DNA of 14,684 nucleotides from Asticcacaulis sp. (GTDB taxonomy: Bacteria; Pseudomonadota; Alphaproteobacteria; Caulobacterales; Caulobacteraceae), in NCBI RefSeq assembly GCF_020217185.1, contig NZ_JAIWNX010000319.1:1-14684 (forward strand), given 5' to 3'. Below, one piece after another: positions 7,919 through 14,310 of the stretch. The first letter of the stretch is position 1. Each line of letters starts with the position of its first letter. The translations under genes were made by a program, and so were the position numbers. Below the pieces are notes generated by a model. The model saw only the letters and a list, made by a program, of their open reading frames with translations, was not told where the DNA came from and searched no databases.

Positions 7919-9232
7919 TTATTTCGGGTATTTTTTCACCCAGTCGGCATAGGCATCTATGGCCTTTTTCGGCCCTGACCCGTACCAGGAATAGCCATTG
8001 CGGCGGCCTTTGGAGATGGTGTTCACATCGTCCTGAATCGACTTGTCCCAGTCGCCGAAGATCGGTTTCCCTGTCTGAATGTCGTAATTGCGCGACCAGA
8101 TCGGACCCGCCCCCGGCTTGTCGATCAGCCTGCGGCCCTCGTCCTTGCTGACCTCGGTAAAGGCCTTGTCATAGATGGCATGGGCTTTCAGCCATTCGAC
8201 GCCCGCATGGATGGCGGCGCGCACCTCTGCCGACGGTTTGGGCTGGCGCATCAGGAACAGCAGTACATCCGTGCTTTCAGCGCTGGCCAGAGAGCGCATC
8301 TCGTAATTGCGTGCCGAAATGGGGGCGAGCGTCAGGGCATCGACCTGCTGCGGCCAGATGGTCTTTTTGCCATTCACCACGATCTGAGAATCGAGAATGG
8401 GGCGTAAAGCGCGCGCGGCAGCTTCACCGGCCTTGCGGCGCAGATCGGCAGGCACGAAGGCGAAATCCGGCTTACCTTCGGCGATGTCGGTCAGAAGCAG
8501 GGCGGCCTGCGCCACCGCATCGTCATTGAAGGTGATGCCGTCGTGGAAACCGCCTTCCAGCGGATAGTTCTGCGGCCAGCCGCCATTGGGGTACTGCGCC
8601 ATCAAAAGGTAGTGGATGCCCTTGAGGATGCTGGCGCGATAGGCGTCGCCCTCTTGGCCGGGGGCTTGCGCCTGCACGCGGCCCAAAAAGCGCATCTCCG
8701 TCCACGTCGCGCCATTGTCCAGCGTGCCGACAAAGGTCCAGAAGCGGTCGTGCGGGGCATCAAAACTGCCCGTATTCAGTTCCATCGTCTCGGCATTATT
8801 GCCAAAGCGCTGACCCCGCAGGCGTGGCGGCTTGGTGCGGTCCTGATTCTTGCTCCAGCCGCCCGACGGGGTCTGAAAGCTGACGATGGTGTCGGCCATG
8901 GCGCGCGCTTCGGGTGTGGCGTACCAGGCGGTGTCTTTATTGAGCGCCATCTTGCCGCTGCCGGCCACAGGTGGCGGGGGCGGGGTTTCGCCCGGCTGAA
9001 GCTCAGCGGCCAGAGTCGCCTTATCGAAGGCCATCTGCTTTTGCGAGCGCGCAATATAGTCGGCCCAGACGACGCGCTGCGCGGCGGGCAACTCGCCCAG
9101 ACGGCTCAGGCTTACCTCAGGTGCCGGCGTATTGGTGCCGATCACTGCCGCCCCGACCATCTGCGGCCCGGCGACAATAGACACGGCAAGGCTCGTGGCG
9201 GAAATCAGGCCCACCCATCTCGCTGATGGCAT
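7919..9232 (-). CDS. pelA: Secreted pectate lyase, polysaccharide lyase family 10
   Basis: This 437-residue enzyme belongs to the PL10 pectate lyases, calcium-dependent (alpha/alpha) barrel enzymes that split polygalacturonate by beta-elimination. Family motifs in order are QTPSGGWSKNQD (120-131), TLDNGATWTEMRFLG (170-184, D172), YPNGGWPQNYPL (214-225), GITFNDDAV (232-240), ARNYEMRSLASAES (307-320), GPIWSRNYDIQTGKPIFGDW (376-395, R381) and GYSWYGSGP (413-421). From family knowledge an aspartate in the T-x-DN-AT segment and an arginine in the W-x-R-Y/F-D segment are catalytic. D172 and R381 are the obvious counterparts. Residues 1-28 form a Sec-type signal peptide, and about 30-100 is a spacer with a PPPPP run. 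The ATG has AGGGA five bases upstream. It is the first gene of the leftward operon, preceded by a 377-bp divergent promoter region. Confidence 0.94.
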   Translation of the reverse strand: MPSARWVGLISATSLAVSIVAGPQMVGAAVIGTNTPAPEVSLSRLGELPAAQRVVWADYIARSQKQMAFDKATLAAELQPGETPPPPPVAGSGKMALNKDTAWYATPEARAMADTIVSFQTPSGGWSKNQDRTKPPRLRGQRFGNNAETMELNTGSFDAPHDRFWTFVGTLDNGATWTEMRFLGRVQAQAPGQEGDAYRASILKGIHYLLMAQYPNGGWPQNYPLEGGFHDGITFNDDAVAQAALLLTDIAEGKPDFAFVPADLRRKAGEAAARALRPILDSQIVVNGKKTIWPQQVDALTLAPISARNYEMRSLASAESTDVLLFLMRQPKPSAEVRAAIHAGVEWLKAHAIYDKAFTEVSKDEGRRLIDKPGAGPIWSRNYDIQTGKPIFGDWDKSIQDDVNTISKGRRNGYSWYGSGPKKAIDAYADWVKKYPK

Positions 9233-9266
9233 TTTCGTCCCTTTTATCGGAATGTATTTTTTAAAA

Positions 9267-9295
9267 TAGATACTCGAAGCGTGGGGGGGTGTAAA
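9267..9295 (-). promoter_or_regulatory. Candidate promoter of the pectin operon
   Basis: Read leftwards, TTTACA (9295-9290) and TATCTA (9272-9267) are separated by exactly 17 bases, which include a run of seven C. This would start transcription near 9260, leaving a leader of about 30 bases before the pectate lyase ATG. The minus-35 box is good and the minus-10 box is weak, so this is a candidate only. Confidence 0.35.
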
Positions 9296-9323
9296 CGAAA
9301 ATGCTCAATTTCGACACATTTTT

Positions 9324-9337
9324 TGAAATCTCTTTCA
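9324..9337. promoter_or_regulatory. TGAAA-N4-TTTCA inverted repeat, candidate operator
   Basis: TGAAA (9324-9328) and TTTCA (9333-9337) are a perfect inverted repeat, about 30 bp upstream of the candidate promoter of the leftward operon. It resembles the GAAA/TTTC arms of enterobacterial KdgR boxes, but those have a five-base spacer and belong to a different lineage. A pectin-responsive operator is inferred from position only. Confidence 0.35.
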
Positions 9338-9445
9338 CTTGCGAAATATTGCAACGCAGCAGGGCAATTGCATGAAAAAAAGTGTGGCTTTCAAGTCATT
9401 TTTTGATTGAATGTGCGTGATTGTGAAGAAATGGCCGCGGTTCAT

Positions 9446-9459
9446 ACGATTGCTATCGT
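9446..9459. promoter_or_regulatory. ACGAT-N4-ATCGT inverted repeat, candidate operator
   Basis: ACGAT (9446-9450) and ATCGT (9455-9459) are a perfect inverted repeat roughly 150 bp upstream of the rightward glycosidase gene. The 10-bp core with a four-base gap would fit a dimeric helix-turn-helix regulator. No independent support is visible. Confidence 0.28.
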
Positions 9460-9609
9460 GGGATGGCGGTATTATGAAAAGGGGAAAATATCACGCCGGA
9501 CACATTTGCCGCCCCTCCCCGACGCGGATAAAGCCGCTCTCTGGTGATACAAGATTACAAATAAAGAGACTGCGGATATAGCCGCTTACCCCTTACAGGA
9601 AGACCGCCC

Positions 9610-11958
9610 ATGCCGATTTCGCTTTCCCGTCGTCATCTGCTGCTCACGGCGGCGGCCACGGGTGCCTCGGTCGCCTTACCCGCCGTGTCGGCTGAAACGA
9701 CGCCCATCGACCGTGAGGCGCTGGTCCGCCGCCACAATCCGACCCTGACCACGGTCGATCCGCACGCGCCGCTGATGTTGGGCAACGGCAATATCGGCTT
9801 TACGGCGGATATTACCGGGCTTCAGACCTTTACAGAGCCTTATTCGAAAATCGCGCCGCTTCTGACCGAGGCGCAATGGGCCTGGCACAACTTCCCCAAT
9901 CCGCAGGGCTATACCGTCCGCGATACGCAGATCGAGATCGACGTGCGCGGGCAAAAGCGCCGCTATGGCTATATCAAAGACTGGGCAGAGGCCGCGAAGA
10001 ACCCGGCGGTGGCGTGGATTCGTGAAAACCCGCATCGCTTCTCGCTGGGACGGCTGTCGCTGGACCTGCGGGCGAAGGACGGGACGCCCGCGCGCTTTGC
10101 CGACATCAAGGACACGCGGCAGACACTCGACCTGTGGACCGGCACCCTGACCAGCCGCTTTATCTATGAAGATGAGGCCGTGACGGTCGTGACCCGCGTC
10201 GTGCCCGACACTGACACGATCATGGCCGAGGTCACCTCAGTTCTGGTGGCGCAGGGCCGTCTGGGCGTCGCCGTGCGTTTTCCCGGCGTGTCGAAGACGC
10301 TCAATCCTGACCCGTCGGACTGGACCAATCCGTCCGCCCACACCACGACTGAGGTGTCTCGCAAGGCCGGTGAAGTGCGCCTGAAACGCCAGATCGACGC
10401 GACCACCTATCACGCCGCCATCTTCGCACCGGGGAGCGCTATCGAGGCCAGCGCGCCGCACAGCTATCGGGTCAGCGCGACAACCCCGACCCTGAGCGTC
10501 ATGGCGTCCTTTTCGCCTGATCCCATCGCGGCCCTGCCACAGCCCGCCGTGGCCAAGGCGGCAACTGAAACGCACTGGATCGACTACTGGTCGCAGGGCG
10601 GCATGGTCGATTTCAGCGGTTCGACCGACCCGCGCGCGCCGGAGCTGGAACGCCGGGTCATCCTGTCGCAATATCTGATGGCGGTGAATGCGGCCGGGGC
10701 CTTCCCGCCGCAGGAGGAGGGGCTGTTCTCCAATAGCTGGAACGGCAAGTCGCACCTTGAGATGCACCCCTGGCATTCGGCGCACTTCGCCCTGTGGGGC
10801 CGGCCGCACCTGCTGGAAAAGAGCCTTGGCTGGTATGTGACCTTCCTGCCCAGTGCAAAGGCACGCGCCGCCGAACAGGGCTTAAAAGGCGCGTGGTGGC
10901 CCAAGATGATCGGACCGGATGGCGTCGATAGCCCGTCCAAGGTCTCACCCTTCATCATGTGGCAGCAGCCGCACCCCATCTATATGTGCGAACTTTTGTA
11001 TCGCGCAGGCGACAGCGGACGCATCCTCAAAACCTATGGCGAACTGGTCGAGCAGAGCGCCGACCTGCTGGCCTCTTTCCCCTATCTCGATGAACAGACG
11101 GGCACGTACCGGCTGGGGCCGCCGATCATCCCGGTGCAGGAGAATTTCGATCCGCTGACCACCTATGATCCGGCCTTTGAGGTGGCCTATTATCGCTGGG
11201 GCATCGAGACGGCGCAGGCGTGGCGCGAGCGGGCGGGTAAAGGCCGCCGCCCCGACTGGGACGTGGTGCTGGCCAAATGGCCAGACCTGCCGCACAAGGA
11301 CGGCCTTTATCTGCCCGTGCGTTCTGAACCAGATTTCTGGGACAAGGCGGCGGGGGCGTGCAGATCGAATGCGGTTGAGCCCATCCCGAAAAGTGTGAAG
11401 CGGTTTTCGGATTCAGATGGGCGACCAAACAGACATTCGGAGCTTGCTCCGAATGAGACGTGCCAGAATCGCGACCATCCGTCCTTTCTGATGCCGCTGG
11501 GCTGGTTGCCGGGCCGGGATGTCGATAAACCCACTATGCGTCGCACGCTGGACCGCATGAAACGCGACTGGGATTTGCGCCAGACCTGGGGCTGGGACTA
11601 CGCGATGATCGCTATGACGGCCGCGCGGCTGAATGCGCCGGATGAGGCGATTGACTGGCTGTTTTTCGAGGCCAAAAACAACCATTATGGCCAAAGCGGT
11701 ATGACGCCGCGCGTGCATCTTGATGCCCACGCCGCAGCCTTTGTCCCGACGGCGACCGGGGCGGGCGTGCAAGCGGACACAGGGCCCGACGGACCGGGTT
11801 ATCAGCGCGCGGCGGAGACCTATTTCCCCTCGAACGGCAGCCTGTTGCTGGCTGTCGCCCTGATGGCCGGCGGCTGGGACGGGCAGGGCGGGGCGGCCCC
11901 CGGCTTCCCCAGAAACGGCTGGCGCGTGCGGGCTGAAGGTCTGCGGCCGTCGTTGTAA
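9610..11958 (+). CDS. Exported six-hairpin glycosidase-like protein with an internal repeat insertion
   Basis: This 782-residue protein begins with a twin-arginine signal (SRRHLLLTAAATG, cleavage near VSA at 28). The N-terminal part has LMLGNGNIGF (55-64), like the start of GH95/GH65-type enzymes, followed by a beta-rich region to about 310. The C-terminal part looks like an (alpha/alpha)6 barrel: GLFSNSWNGKSHLEMHPWHS (371-390, E384), IMWQQPHPIYMCELLYR (449-465), IIPVQENFDPLTTYDPAFEV (506-525, E511) and NRDHPSFLMPLGWLPG (620-635). E384 and E511 are plausible acidic active-site residues. I cannot assign a CAZy family with confidence; substrate is probably a pectin side chain or rhamnogalacturonan, judged from the neighbouring operon. 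Residues 585-618 are encoded by a palindromic repeat inserted in frame and are absent from the inferred ancestral protein. AGGAAG sits seven bases before the ATG. Confidence 0.82.
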   Translation: MPISLSRRHLLLTAAATGASVALPAVSAETTPIDREALVRRHNPTLTTVDPHAPLMLGNGNIGFTADITGLQTFTEPYSKIAPLLTEAQWAWHNFPNPQGYTVRDTQIEIDVRGQKRRYGYIKDWAEAAKNPAVAWIRENPHRFSLGRLSLDLRAKDGTPARFADIKDTRQTLDLWTGTLTSRFIYEDEAVTVVTRVVPDTDTIMAEVTSVLVAQGRLGVAVRFPGVSKTLNPDPSDWTNPSAHTTTEVSRKAGEVRLKRQIDATTYHAAIFAPGSAIEASAPHSYRVSATTPTLSVMASFSPDPIAALPQPAVAKAATETHWIDYWSQGGMVDFSGSTDPRAPELERRVILSQYLMAVNAAGAFPPQEEGLFSNSWNGKSHLEMHPWHSAHFALWGRPHLLEKSLGWYVTFLPSAKARAAEQGLKGAWWPKMIGPDGVDSPSKVSPFIMWQQPHPIYMCELLYRAGDSGRILKTYGELVEQSADLLASFPYLDEQTGTYRLGPPIIPVQENFDPLTTYDPAFEVAYYRWGIETAQAWRERAGKGRRPDWDVVLAKWPDLPHKDGLYLPVRSEPDFWDKAAGACRSNAVEPIPKSVKRFSDSDGRPNRHSELAPNETCQNRDHPSFLMPLGWLPGRDVDKPTMRRTLDRMKRDWDLRQTWGWDYAMIAMTAARLNAPDEAIDWLFFEAKNNHYGQSGMTPRVHLDAHAAAFVPTATGAGVQADTGPDGPGYQRAAETYFPSNGSLLLAVALMAGGWDGQGGAAPGFPRNGWRVRAEGLRPSL
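11357..11463 (+). repeat. Palindromic repeat inserted in frame in the glycosidase gene
   Basis: CGTGC occurs at 11357-11361 and again at 11459-11463. Removing the 102 bases from one copy to the other keeps the frame and gives AGAC directly followed by QNRDHPSF. The insert has two hairpins. The first (11379-11422) pairs GCCCATC with GATGGGC and CCGAAAA with TTTTCGG, with a five-base bulge. The second (11434-11455) pairs CATTCGGAGC with GCTCCGAATG. The loop of the first, AAAAGTGTGAAGCGGTTTT, nearly matches 14629-14646 at the right window end. It belongs to the dispersed hairpin-repeat type common between genes of Alphaproteobacteria; here it codes for 34 residues. Confidence 0.8.
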
Positions 11959-11966
11959 CGGACCTG

Positions 11967-12002
11967 TAGCCAGAGTTAGCCATTCGTGGCTATAAGTGGC
12001 TA
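11967..12002. repeat. 36-bp four-half-site palindromic element, upstream copy
   Basis: The layout is TAGCCA-N4-TAGCCA-N4-TGGCTA-N4-TGGCTA, with half-sites at 11967, 11977, 11987 and 11997, so each begins 10 bp (about one helical turn) after the last. Spacers are gagt, ttcg and taag. The outer arms extend to CCTGTAGCCA and TGGCTACAGG (10 bp), which takes in the first bases of the AGGAGG ribosome binding site of the ATPase gene. It begins eight bases after the glycosidase stop. The regular spacing suggests cooperative protein binding on one face of the DNA. Confidence 0.9.
11989..11996 (+). promoter_or_regulatory. Possible minus-10 box inside the upstream element
   Basis: GCTATAAG overlaps the third half-site and its spacer and matches the Caulobacter housekeeping minus-10 consensus GCTANAWC at seven of eight positions; it also contains TATAAG. 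No convincing minus-35 box is visible. If real, transcription would start near 12003, just before the ribosome binding site, and any protein bound to the element would block it. Confidence 0.3.
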
Positions 12003-12015
12003 CAGGAGGTTGAAC

Positions 12016-13143
12016 ATGGCAAAATCGGAATGGCATTTCCCGCGACGGGCCTTTGCCGAGCAGGTCTATAGCCTGCTGATCGACAGCCCGGCTTCCGCAC
12101 TCAGTCTGTTCGGCCCGCGCCGCACCGGCAAGACCGAGTTTCTGCGCGAAGACCTGGCGCCTCTGGCCGAGGCGCGCAAACACCGCGTGGTATATGTCAG
12201 TCTGTGGCAGACGGTCGAAGCCCCGATCGCCAGCCTGCTCTACGCCTTTGACGCGGCCCTGCGCGGTGGGCGGCTGAGCGACCGGTTAGGGACGGCGATG
12301 CGCGACCTCTCACCCACACTCAAACTCTCTGCGCCCGGCGGCACAGAGGTCGAGGTCGATCTGGGGAGCCTGCGCGGCAAACCGCAGGACGATCACCTGC
12401 TGCTGCTCGATCAGTATTGTGAGCGGCTGGCGGATGACAAACACCCGACGCTTTTGCTGTTCGACGAATTTCAGGAGGTGGCGCGCAGCCCGCACACCGC
12501 CCCCATCGTTGCGGCCCTACGCACCAGTCTTGACCGCCGGCGCTCAGGGCTGGTCTCGGTCTTTACCGGCTCGTCGCAGGAGGGGTTGCGCAAGGTGTTC
12601 AATGCCCGCGAAGCGCCCTTTTACCGCTTCGCCACCCAGATGACCCTGCCGGTACTGGATGACGGCTTTGTCGATCATCAACTGGCGGTGTTTCGGGCCA
12701 AGGCACGCCGCCGCATCGAACGGAGCGACGCGCTGAGGGTATTCGCGCGCATTGAGCACAACCCCTTGTTTTTTCAGCAATGGCTGATCGCGCTGATGGC
12801 GCACGATCGCCTGACGCCCGATACAGCCATGACGCATGTGCTCGATGAGCTGGGGGCACAGTTCGGATTTGACCGTCTGTGGAGCGGCCTTAGCCCGCTT
12901 CAGCGCGCCACCTTGCGGCTGCTGGCCGAGCATATCGAACAGCCCTATGCCGAAAGCTCGACCGCGCGTCTGGCGGCCCTGACGGGAGGGGGGGCGCCGA
13001 CCATTGACCGCGTGCAGACGGCGCTGCGTCGCCTGTCGCGGCTCGGGGTGGCTGAAAAGGTAGAGCGCGCCTGGCGGCTTAACGACCCTCTGCTCGAAGT
13101 GTGGGTGCGTAGTCGCCCGGAGACGGATTTCAGGACTGGTTAG
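12016..13143 (+). CDS. AAA-family ATPase (ATPase_2-like), function unknown
   Basis: This 375-residue protein is a P-loop ATPase of the archaeal ATPase_2/STAND-related kind. Walker A is GPRRTGKT (33-40), Walker B is LLLFDEFQEV with D150 and E151, and a sensor-like FTGSSQEGLRKVF lies at 183-195. The C-terminal third (about 275-365) looks like a winged helix: LSPLQRATLRLLAEH, then an AALTGGGAPTIDRVQTALRR helix pair, then GVAEKVERAWRLNDPLLEVW. There is no signal peptide or membrane segment. ATG at 12016 has a perfect AGGAGG six bases upstream; a GTG at 11986 would start inside the palindromic element and is rejected. Its stop TAG is the first three bases of the downstream 36-bp element. Both flanks carry the same element, so the ATPase may bind or depend on it. 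The biological role is unknown; base composition matches the chromosome. Confidence 0.85.
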   Translation: MAKSEWHFPRRAFAEQVYSLLIDSPASALSLFGPRRTGKTEFLREDLAPLAEARKHRVVYVSLWQTVEAPIASLLYAFDAALRGGRLSDRLGTAMRDLSPTLKLSAPGGTEVEVDLGSLRGKPQDDHLLLLDQYCERLADDKHPTLLLFDEFQEVARSPHTAPIVAALRTSLDRRRSGLVSVFTGSSQEGLRKVFNAREAPFYRFATQMTLPVLDDGFVDHQLAVFRAKARRRIERSDALRVFARIEHNPLFFQQWLIALMAHDRLTPDTAMTHVLDELGAQFGFDRLWSGLSPLQRATLRLLAEHIEQPYAESSTARLAALTGGGAPTIDRVQTALRRLSRLGVAEKVERAWRLNDPLLEVWVRSRPETDFRTG

Positions 13144-13176
13144 CCATTTATAGCCATTCATGGCTACAAATGGCTA
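13141..13176. repeat. 36-bp four-half-site palindromic element, downstream copy
   Basis: It has the same order and spacing as the upstream copy: TAGCCA at 13141 and 13151, TGGCTA at 13161 and 13171. Spacers are ttta, ttca and caaa, making the whole 36 bp an almost perfect palindrome. The first TAG is the ATPase stop codon, and the stop of the convergent VOC gene starts three bases beyond its right end. Read on the minus strand the third spacer is taaa, like taag in the upstream copy, so the two copies are best viewed as inverted relative to each other. It may also act as a hairpin ending both converging transcripts, though no T-run follows. Confidence 0.9.
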
Positions 13177-13179
13177 GTT

Positions 13180-13653
13180 TCACCCTTTCGCTGCCGCTTC
13201 GATGGCCGCCACGTCGATCTTTCCCATGGTCATCATGGCTTGAAAGACGCGCTCCGCCACCGCCCCGCCTTGTTTCATGGCTTCACTAAGAACACGCGGC
13301 GTGATCTGCCACGACAGGCCCCAGCGGTCCTTGCACCAGCCACACGCGCTCTCTTTGCCGCCATTGCCAACGATGGCGTCCCAATAGCGGTCGGTTTCGG
13401 CCTGATCCTCTGTGGCGATCTGGAACGAAAAGGCTTCGGTTTGCTGGAAGGCGTCGCCACCATTGAGCCCCAGACAGGGAATGCCGCAAACAGTGAATTC
13501 GACGGTCAGCACCTGACCCGCCTTGCCGCCTGGGAAGTCGGTCGGGGCCTTATGTACGGCGGTCACCGCGCTGTCCGGGAAGACGCTGGCGTAAAAGCGC
13601 GCCGCCTCTTCGGCCTCGCGCGCGTACCACAGGCAAACAGTGTTCTTGGGCAT
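13180..13653 (-). CDS. VOC-superfamily PhnB/3-demethylubiquinone methyltransferase-like protein
   Basis: This 157-residue protein belongs to the PhnB-like group of the vicinal oxygen chelate superfamily, often labelled 3-demethylubiquinone-9 3-methyltransferase-like; real methyltransferase activity is not implied. Family features are CLWYAREAEEAARFYASVFP (7-26), AGQVLTVEFTVCGIPCLGLNGG (45-66), EAFSFQIATEDQAETDRYWD (73-92) and the closing DRWGLSWQITPRVL (109-122). Length is normal. ATG at 13653 has AAGGAGG six bases upstream. It is monocistronic as far as visible, convergent with the ATPase gene, and divergent from the AT-rich region to its right. The substrate is unknown. Confidence 0.88.
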   Translation of the reverse strand: MPKNTVCLWYAREAEEAARFYASVFPDSAVTAVHKAPTDFPGGKAGQVLTVEFTVCGIPCLGLNGGDAFQQTEAFSFQIATEDQAETDRYWDAIVGNGGKESACGWCKDRWGLSWQITPRVLSEAMKQGGAVAERVFQAMMTMGKIDVAAIEAAAKG

Positions 13654-13705
13654 GATAATCCTCCTTGCGGGCTGAATCTGTCGTTTGAAGGGATGCTGTG
13701 CTAAA

Positions 13706-13720
13706 CTGACATCCCGTCAG
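13706..13720. promoter_or_regulatory. CTGAC-N5-GTCAG inverted repeat upstream of the VOC gene
   Basis: CTGAC (13706-13710) and GTCAG (13716-13720) are a perfect inverted repeat about 50 bp upstream of the VOC start codon. This is a usual position for an operator, but no regulator is adjacent and the repeat is short. Confidence 0.3.
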
Positions 13721-13724
13721 GCTC

Positions 13725-13743
13725 ACCGAGCGCGTAGCTCGGT
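13725..13743. repeat. ACCGAGC/GCTCGGT hairpin
   Basis: A perfect 7-bp stem with a five-base loop. On the plus strand it is followed by TTTCTTTG, only weakly terminator-like, and no plus-strand gene precedes it. It marks the exact border between GC-rich chromosome and the AT-rich stretch to the right. Confidence 0.5.
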
Positions 13744-13747
13744 TTCT

Positions 13748-13776
13748 TTGAGTAAATTTTTAACCACACATAATTA
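13748..13776 (+). promoter_or_regulatory. Weak candidate promoter for the AT-rich gene
   Basis: TTGAGT (13748-13753) and TAATTA (13771-13776) are 17 bases apart, about 70 bp upstream of the ATG. In DNA this AT-rich such matches are easily found by chance, so confidence is low. Confidence 0.2.
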
Positions 13777-13843
13777 GTGCGATCCACTCAATATTCCGTT
13801 ATTTAAAAAAATTGTATCAAATTTCAATTTGTTGGGTATAATA

Positions 13844-14188
13844 ATGGATAATTTCTTAATATATATATATGGATTTTATTCTATCAATATTCATGAATAC
13901 TTATTTACATTTATTTTTGGTTTTTGTTTATCAATATTATTTGATTGGAACTTAAAGTCAGTGGTTCAATATGCTTACTCATCTGCCAAAGGGGTATTGA
14001 AATCAAATTATAAATTTCCTAACGGATTTCGACTTTTTCTAGTGTTGTTTTATGTGACATATGGGTCATACTGTTATGTCAATGTTGTAGAAATTTTGGA
14101 TTTTAGAATCTTAATTTTACTAATTTTATTCGTAATATATACATTTTATAGCGTTTATATTTTTATTAAAGACATGGACGGCGTTTAG
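13844..14188 (+). CDS. Small AT-rich membrane protein, unknown function
   Basis: I do not recognise this 114-residue protein. It has three likely membrane segments, about 17-34, 62-82 and 88-108, separated by a basic loop (WNLKSVVQYAYSSAKGVLKSNYKF, in two parts at 35-58). It is rich in Phe, Tyr and Ile, and its codons are strongly AT-biased, unlike every other gene here, so horizontal acquisition is likely. I chose the ATG at 13844; a TTG at 13829 is also in frame. GGG at 13834-13836 is the only, weak, ribosome binding site candidate. No partner gene is seen: downstream lies a non-coding hairpin-rich stretch ending in a terminator. Some phage-defence and toxin proteins are small membrane proteins of this kind, but nothing in the sequence shows that role. 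The coding frame itself is probable because it spans the island without interruption. Confidence 0.6.
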   Translation: MDNFLIYIYGFYSINIHEYLFTFIFGFCLSILFDWNLKSVVQYAYSSAKGVLKSNYKFPNGFRLFLVLFYVTYGSYCYVNVVEILDFRILILLILFVIYTFYSVYIFIKDMDGV

Positions 14189-14310
14189 GTCATTTCGATA
14201 CGAAGTCGTCGACGCTTTCACTTGCAAAATCGGCTTTCAACAAAATTTGCGATTGAAATTTACAAATTGTAGTACTATTGCCATTATTAAACCAAATTGA
14301 AATAATAATC

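Larger units (their letters stand above)
9233..9609. other. Divergent intergenic control region
   Basis: This 377-bp gap separates the leftward pectin operon from the rightward glycosidase gene and is clearly richer in A and T than the flanking genes. I see no coding frame. It contains a candidate promoter for the leftward operon, two short perfect inverted repeats described separately, and a further loose TTCAA/TTGAA pair at 9390-9411. AGGAAG seven bases before 9610 is the ribosome binding site of the rightward gene. It is the natural place for pectin-responsive regulation, but no regulator gene lies in the window. Confidence 0.7.
13744..14310. other. AT-rich island, likely acquired DNA
   Basis: From about 13744 to 14310 the sequence is strongly AT-rich, by eye roughly 25-30 percent G+C, against about 60 percent in the genes on the left and a GC-rich stretch on the right. 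It carries one small membrane-protein gene; 13744-13843 and 14189-14310 show no other coding frame. No integrase, transposase or tRNA is visible. Borders are sharp, a hairpin on the left and the start of a structured region on the right. Confidence 0.7.

Noticed and set aside
7992..7997. Single TAGCCA inside the pectate lyase gene, and a single TGGCTA at 9966-9971 in the glycosidase gene
   Set aside because: Lone hexamers in coding sequence without the 10-bp-spaced partners; expected by chance.
11986..12015. GTG start adding ten residues to the ATPase
   Set aside because: It lies within the palindromic element and has no ribosome binding site, whereas ATG at 12016 has AGGAGG at ideal distance.
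11967..13176. Ordinary insertion sequence around the ATPase
   Set aside because: The protein is a P-loop ATPase with no transposase motif, and I see no clear target duplication outside the two elements; a cassette remains only a hypothesis.
13837..13842. Perfect TATAAT before the AT-rich gene
   Set aside because: It ends one base before the chosen ATG, so transcription would start after the start codon; more likely chance in AT-rich DNA.
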